Source: Stentor coeruleus
Taxonomy: Eukaryota; Ciliophora; Heterotrichea; Heterotrichida; Stentoridae
Assembly (NCBI GenBank): GCA_001970955.1
Contig: MPUH01000858.1
Location: 1-31,542 of the forward strand
Direction of reading: 5' to 3'
Length of the DNA stretch: 31,542 bases
Numbering within the stretch: the first letter of the stretch is position 1; every line of letters begins with the position of its first letter. A program made the translations under genes and the position numbers. Of the stretch, positions 27,828 through 31,542 are shown piece by piece. Below the pieces are notes generated by a model, which saw nothing but the letters and a program-made list of their open reading frames with translations, was not told where the DNA came from and did not search any database.

Positions 27828-30185
27828 ATGGAAGCCTATCGAGACATTGCAATATACGATCTGGGTAACCACTTTTTATTAATAGGCCGGCCGAAATCTG
27901 CAGCATTTTACAAGCTCCTAAAAATCAAAAAAGCTCCATGCCTCTTAGAAATCCAAGAAGTCAAAAAAACCTTCAATAAGTCTGACATCGGCATATACCT
28001 AAAGGATATGCTCCGAGATGAAAATAAACAGCCTCTAATCAAAGCTGAAGTTCTTTTGGGTGCTGTAAAATTTTTACAAGGATACTATCTTTACATAGTC
28101 ACCAAAAAAACCAAAGTAGCTATTTTAAGAGGCAAATCCTTATACAGAGTTGATTCTGCTAAATTATTCAAGTTGTTTACAGATAAAAAAACCAAGGATG
28201 AGAAAAAATATTTGGACATTTTTAACTCTTTAGATATACAGTTAGGGTTTTACTTTAGTTACTCCTATGATCTTACACATACTTTACAAGAAAATATTTT
28301 AAATACTTTAATGACTTTGCAGCCAGAACGGACTAGGAGCAGAGCTAGAACTTTTCATTCAGTTACAGACCATGAGTCGATTATTGCATTTGAACAAAAG
28401 GAACTTTATGACTGGAAAACTATGTTTGTGTGGAACCATGACATGATTGAAGGGTTTTATTCGATATTAACTGACAAAAATTGGCTTGTTCCTATAATGC
28501 ATGGGTTCATTGGGTATAGAAACCTAACAATCCTTGGAAGAAAATATGACTTAGTCGTAATTTCAAGAAGGTCTAGACATTTTGCTGGTACAAGATATCT
28601 TAAAAGAGGACTTAGTGAAGAAGGAAAAGTTGCTAATGATGTTGAGACTGAGCAGATACTTATAGAAAAAATCCCTAATGGTAAAATTACAGCTTTTGTT
28701 CAGCATAGAGGAAGTGTACCTCTTTTCTGGTGTCAGGACCCAAATTCTATGCTCCCATCTCCACCAATTATCCTTAATCAAAATGATTTTCTACATTATG
28801 GGACAATACGTCATTTTAGTGATATGCTTCAAAGATATGGAGCACCTATAGTTATAATCAACCTTCTAAGAAACAATGATAAAAACAAAGAATTTTACCT
28901 TTCACGCGAATACAAAGATACAGTTGAAAACTTAAACGAGCAAATCCCTGAAGAATACAAACTTGAATATACATCATTTGATATAAAAAACGAGATTAAA
29001 AAAAGCAAGAAAACTTATGAGGAAAGTTTTTACAATCAATATAAAGACGTGATAAAAAAGACGTCAATTTTCACAGCTTTTTGCAAAAAAGATAAAATTG
29101 AGACTAATCTGCAGATTGGGGTTATTAGGACTAATTGTGTTGATTGTATTGATAGGACTAACGAAGGACAATTGCTTATTTCGCATTTAGCTTTAGAAAT
29201 GCAGCTTAAAGAACTTGGAGTTTGTGAGTCATTATCAAAAAAATCTGAAATTGTTCAATCTTTAACTAAACTCTTTGAAGAAATGGGTGATGCTATTGCC
29301 CTTCAGTATTCTGGATCTATAGCCCATAAAGCAACTAATAGTAAAGAAAAATCTAAACAGTCTAAACTGATTGTAGCTACTCAAAGACATTTAGCGAATT
29401 TAATTAAAGATTCTAAAAAGCAGCAAGCGATAAATTTATACCTAGGAATATTTAAACCTGACCTTTATCCTATACCATTATGGGAAATTTCGGATGATTT
29501 TAGACTACATAATAAGCTCCAATTTACTAATTGGTCTGGAGGAAAATGGTGGAAATTCGAAATCAATAAATTTTATCAAAGACTTGCCCTTAGAAAAGAA
29601 AAAGTAAATAAAAACTCCTTTAAAATTTCAGGGAAAGTGCATAAAGTTGTGAACAGAGTTAAAGTATTTAATTATGACAAGAATTTATTAGTAAGTGATT
29701 GTTCTAATACTATTAGATCATTAGATAAGAAGTATCCGGGTATGTTAGCAGATACAATTGAGATTTCTATACAAGAAGATGTTAGAGAAGAACTTGTGAA
29801 AGAAGAGCCTAATAAAAATGAAGTGCAAAAGAAAAATGCTTATTTTGGAAAACTGGATTTATATGAGGAAGAGACTGAGTTTTTTGAATCTTATGTTAAA
29901 TTGGCTGAAGTTGGCGCTCCTGATAATTTTCATTTGGCTATAGTTAATGAAGAACTGCATTGTGATGTTAAAGAAGTTGATTGCTCTGAGTTTGAAGAGT
30001 ATTTGAATCTTCAAGGAGATGGTCGTAAACTTTTGCATGAGTTTGAGGATGAAAATGAAGGAGATTCTAAGTCGATGAAAGCTGAAATTGTTGACATTAT
30101 TATTATTGACTCGTACTTGGATGAGTGCCGACCACCATTATTTTTCAAGTGCATTCACTATAAGGAACTACATTCTAATTTATAG
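27828..30185 (+). CDS. FIG4/SAC-family phosphoinositide phosphatase
   Basis: The 785-aa protein has a SAC domain at about residues 10-600. The catalytic CX5R motif is complete: RTNCVDCIDRTNEGQ, with Cys437 and Arg443. Supporting family motifs include FLQGYYLYIVTKKTKVAIL (about 84-102), FYFSYSYDLTHTLQ, FVWNHDMI, RHFAGTRYLKRG and VQHRGSVPLFWCQDPN, all in the usual order. Overall layout and the N-terminal VLKI-like start (FYKLLKIKK) are closest to FIG4/Sac3, which removes the 5-phosphate of PI(3,5)P2 and works with Vac14 and the Fab1 kinase on endolysosomes. The acidic C-terminal 180 residues are diverged. Stop TAG. The gene is intronless and converges with the WD40 gene. Confidence 0.9.
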   Translation: MEAYRDIAIYDLGNHFLLIGRPKSAAFYKLLKIKKAPCLLEIQEVKKTFNKSDIGIYLKDMLRDENKQPLIKAEVLLGAVKFLQGYYLYIVTKKTKVAILRGKSLYRVDSAKLFKLFTDKKTKDEKKYLDIFNSLDIQLGFYFSYSYDLTHTLQENILNTLMTLQPERTRSRARTFHSVTDHESIIAFEQKELYDWKTMFVWNHDMIEGFYSILTDKNWLVPIMHGFIGYRNLTILGRKYDLVVISRRSRHFAGTRYLKRGLSEEGKVANDVETEQILIEKIPNGKITAFVQHRGSVPLFWCQDPNSMLPSPPIILNQNDFLHYGTIRHFSDMLQRYGAPIVIINLLRNNDKNKEFYLSREYKDTVENLNEQIPEEYKLEYTSFDIKNEIKKSKKTYEESFYNQYKDVIKKTSIFTAFCKKDKIETNLQIGVIRTNCVDCIDRTNEGQLLISHLALEMQLKELGVCESLSKKSEIVQSLTKLFEEMGDAIALQYSGSIAHKATNSKEKSKQSKLIVATQRHLANLIKDSKKQQAINLYLGIFKPDLYPIPLWEISDDFRLHNKLQFTNWSGGKWWKFEINKFYQRLALRKEKVNKNSFKISGKVHKVVNRVKVFNYDKNLLVSDCSNTIRSLDKKYPGMLADTIEISIQEDVREELVKEEPNKNEVQKKNAYFGKLDLYEEETEFFESYVKLAEVGAPDNFHLAIVNEELHCDVKEVDCSEFEEYLNLQGDGRKLLHEFEDENEGDSKSMKAEIVDIIIIDSYLDECRPPLFFKCIHYKELHSNL

Positions 30186-30272
30186 ATTAGCATGCTTAAG
30201 AATATATTGAAGTATCTAAAAATATATTAAAGATATATAAAGTTTCTATGATGCTTTATTAGTAAGCTAAGA

Positions 30273-31542
30273 TTATAAGCTATCCCTATTACTAAGAATT
30301 CCAGGTAATAAGCTTTTGATATAACAGTGATTCTTATTGTAGAGTTCTTCAATCCAATTTTCAAAAAATAACTTATGCTCTAATTTATTTGAATTAATGT
30401 TGTATATTGAAATTCCTAAACCAGAGCTCAGATAGATTTCATTTTCTATATTGCTTAGATAAACATTTTTGAATGAAATATTATCTGATATCTGAAGAAC
30501 TGCTTTTGTGGTTTTATCTTCTAGAAAAGCAACCATCACAGTCCTATCATTATGTTTATACACCAGATATGTATTGTCTCTTGTTATTTCAAAACTATTA
30601 TCAGAGCAATTTCCCCTCTCAAAAAAAGCAATTTTTCGCCTATTTTCTAAACTCCATACTCTTATAGTTTTATCTAAGGAACTTGATACCACAAATTTAT
30701 CATCACTAGTCATTGATAAATTACATATAGCAGCTTCATGACCATTAAACTGTGATTCTGTCTCTCTATTATTATCTAAGAATTTTCTCACACTCAATGT
30801 ACCATCTTGAGATCCTGAAACAACAAACAAATTGTTATTAGTCATTGACACACATTTAATTGAATTAGTATAATTTGGTAAAGTTGCCTCTATTTTTTTC
30901 TCTAATAAATTCCATACTTTTATAGTTTTATCTGAATAAGCTGTGATTAAAAATTTATTGTTGTTTGATACTGATATCGCATCAATTTTATTTTGGTTTT
31001 CCAGTCTTATTTGCTCTATTTTTTCCATGTTACATACACTTAGAATATTATCTGTAAGCATTACCACTAAAAACAGATTGTCACTAGTTAATTTAAGGCT
31101 TGAAACAGGACGTTTTTGATCATAGAGAACTTCTTGTATGTTTGTACGCAAATTCCAACGTATAACACCCCTATTTGATATCCCTAATATTAAATATTGG
31201 CCATCATTAGTTAAAGCAACACTATTTACTGTATCATTTAAACCTTCAAGTAAGGCTTCTTGTCGTTTTTCTAACAGATTCCATACTTGCAAAAATCTTG
31301 ATTTCTTTTCTAACTTTGATATAAAGATTCTATCATCCTTGCTGAAAGCAAGAACCTTATGAATTGATGATTGTAATAAAGCTTTTTTGTGCACTAAATT
31401 CCATAGTATTATATCTGATTTTGAAACTGATAAGCATCGATCATCGGCAATTATTGAAACACTATCAATCAAATCATTGTTGCCTTGAAAAATTGCTTTT
31501 TGTTTTCTTTCAAGCAAACTCCATATTCTCACAGTCTTATCA
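30273..31542 (-). CDS. WD40-repeat protein, partial at the right edge
   Basis: The minus-strand frame is open to the window edge (DKTVRIWSLLERK at the border) and ends at TAA 30273, so only the C-terminal 420 or so residues are seen. About ten WD40 repeats are visible, with repeat ends such as IILWNLVHKK, LQVWNLLEKR, VIRWNLRTN, TIKVWNLLEKK and TIRVWSLENRR. A GTG at 31532 is internal to a repeat and is not the start. The strand-connecting LLEKK/LLEKR pattern resembles that of the giant WD40 gene at 954, so the two may be related. Here the protein ends with repeats and a short tail (SLLPGILSNRDSL) without a channel domain. Confidence 0.85.
   Translation of the reverse strand, partial: DKTVRIWSLLERKQKAIFQGNNDLIDSVSIIADDRCLSVSKSDIILWNLVHKKALLQSSIHKVLAFSKDDRIFISKLEKKSRFLQVWNLLEKRQEALLEGLNDTVNSVALTNDGQYLILGISNRGVIRWNLRTNIQEVLYDQKRPVSSLKLTSDNLFLVVMLTDNILSVCNMEKIEQIRLENQNKIDAISVSNNNKFLITAYSDKTIKVWNLLEKKIEATLPNYTNSIKCVSMTNNNLFVVSGSQDGTLSVRKFLDNNRETESQFNGHEAAICNLSMTSDDKFVVSSSLDKTIRVWSLENRRKIAFFERGNCSDNSFEITRDNTYLVYKHNDRTVMVAFLEDKTTKAVLQISDNISFKNVYLSNIENEIYLSSGLGISIYNINSNKLEHKLFFENWIEELYNKNHCYIKSLLPGILSNRDSL

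Noticed and set aside
1..31542. tRNA, rRNA, CRISPR array, insertion sequence or telomere repeat
   Set aside because: No cloverleaf with TTCGA loop, rRNA block, regular spacer array, transposase frame or C/A-rich telomeric repeat was found by eye.

Overview
The window looks like nuclear DNA of a ciliate with a standard genetic code and very short introns, most likely a heterotrich of the Stentor type. The evidence is as follows. The DNA is very AT-rich and nearly all genes are single uninterrupted frames. All Trp codons I checked in the long genes are TGG. TAA, TAG and TGA all act as terminators, and the single TGA terminator sits directly after a CaaX box. One gene carries a perfect 15-nt GT...AG intron. 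The protein content also fits: a giant WD40/ion-channel protein, a 7TM-RGS receptor, an ODF3/SHIPPO-like axonemal protein and EF-hand-like acylated proteins. The assignment is inference; no rRNA or tRNA gene was seen.

Layout. Positions 1-953 are non-coding, with a 139-bp repeat in three copies and a fresh 46-bp tandem duplication. Positions 954-7177 hold a very large WD40-repeat array. It runs, through a one-base frame change at an A7 tract (5387-5393), into ankyrin-like repeats, a six-helix TRP-like channel and a coiled-coil tail. Positions 7178-9073 hold a tandem duplication and decayed pieces of a paralogue: a channel tail at about 7510-7765, then a WD40 piece at about 8260-8460. A small basic protein (9074-9541) is followed by about 1.9 kb of decayed coding-like DNA with two more tandem duplications. 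Next come a basic hypothetical protein (11464-11994) and the SHIPPO-like protein (12135-12641). On the minus strand follow an ankyrin protein with a CaaX box (13981-13292) and a 7TM-RGS receptor (15486-14257).

From 16654 the genes are dense: a conserved coiled-coil protein with an apparent frameshift, a Cys-rich protein, an Rrp5 C-terminal HAT-repeat protein (minus), a stand-alone ZnF-UBP protein, and a two-exon gene with the 15-nt intron (minus). After another decayed relic (21069-21385) come an importin-alpha-like ARM protein, an mS41/Fyv4-like IGR-motif protein (minus), an acylated MGCTFSK protein (minus), a hypothetical protein, a FIG4/SAC-type phosphoinositide phosphatase, and a second WD40 gene on the minus strand that runs off the right edge.

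The genes do not form an operon. Several are signalling or membrane-associated: channel, RGS receptor, lipidated ankyrin and EF-hand-like proteins, and the PI phosphatase. The others are housekeeping: ribosome biogenesis, mitoribosome and nuclear import. The most notable points are the WD40-TRP fusion with its frame change, its decayed tandem paralogues, the 15-nt intron that hides a stop codon, and the many short tandem duplications in the spacers.
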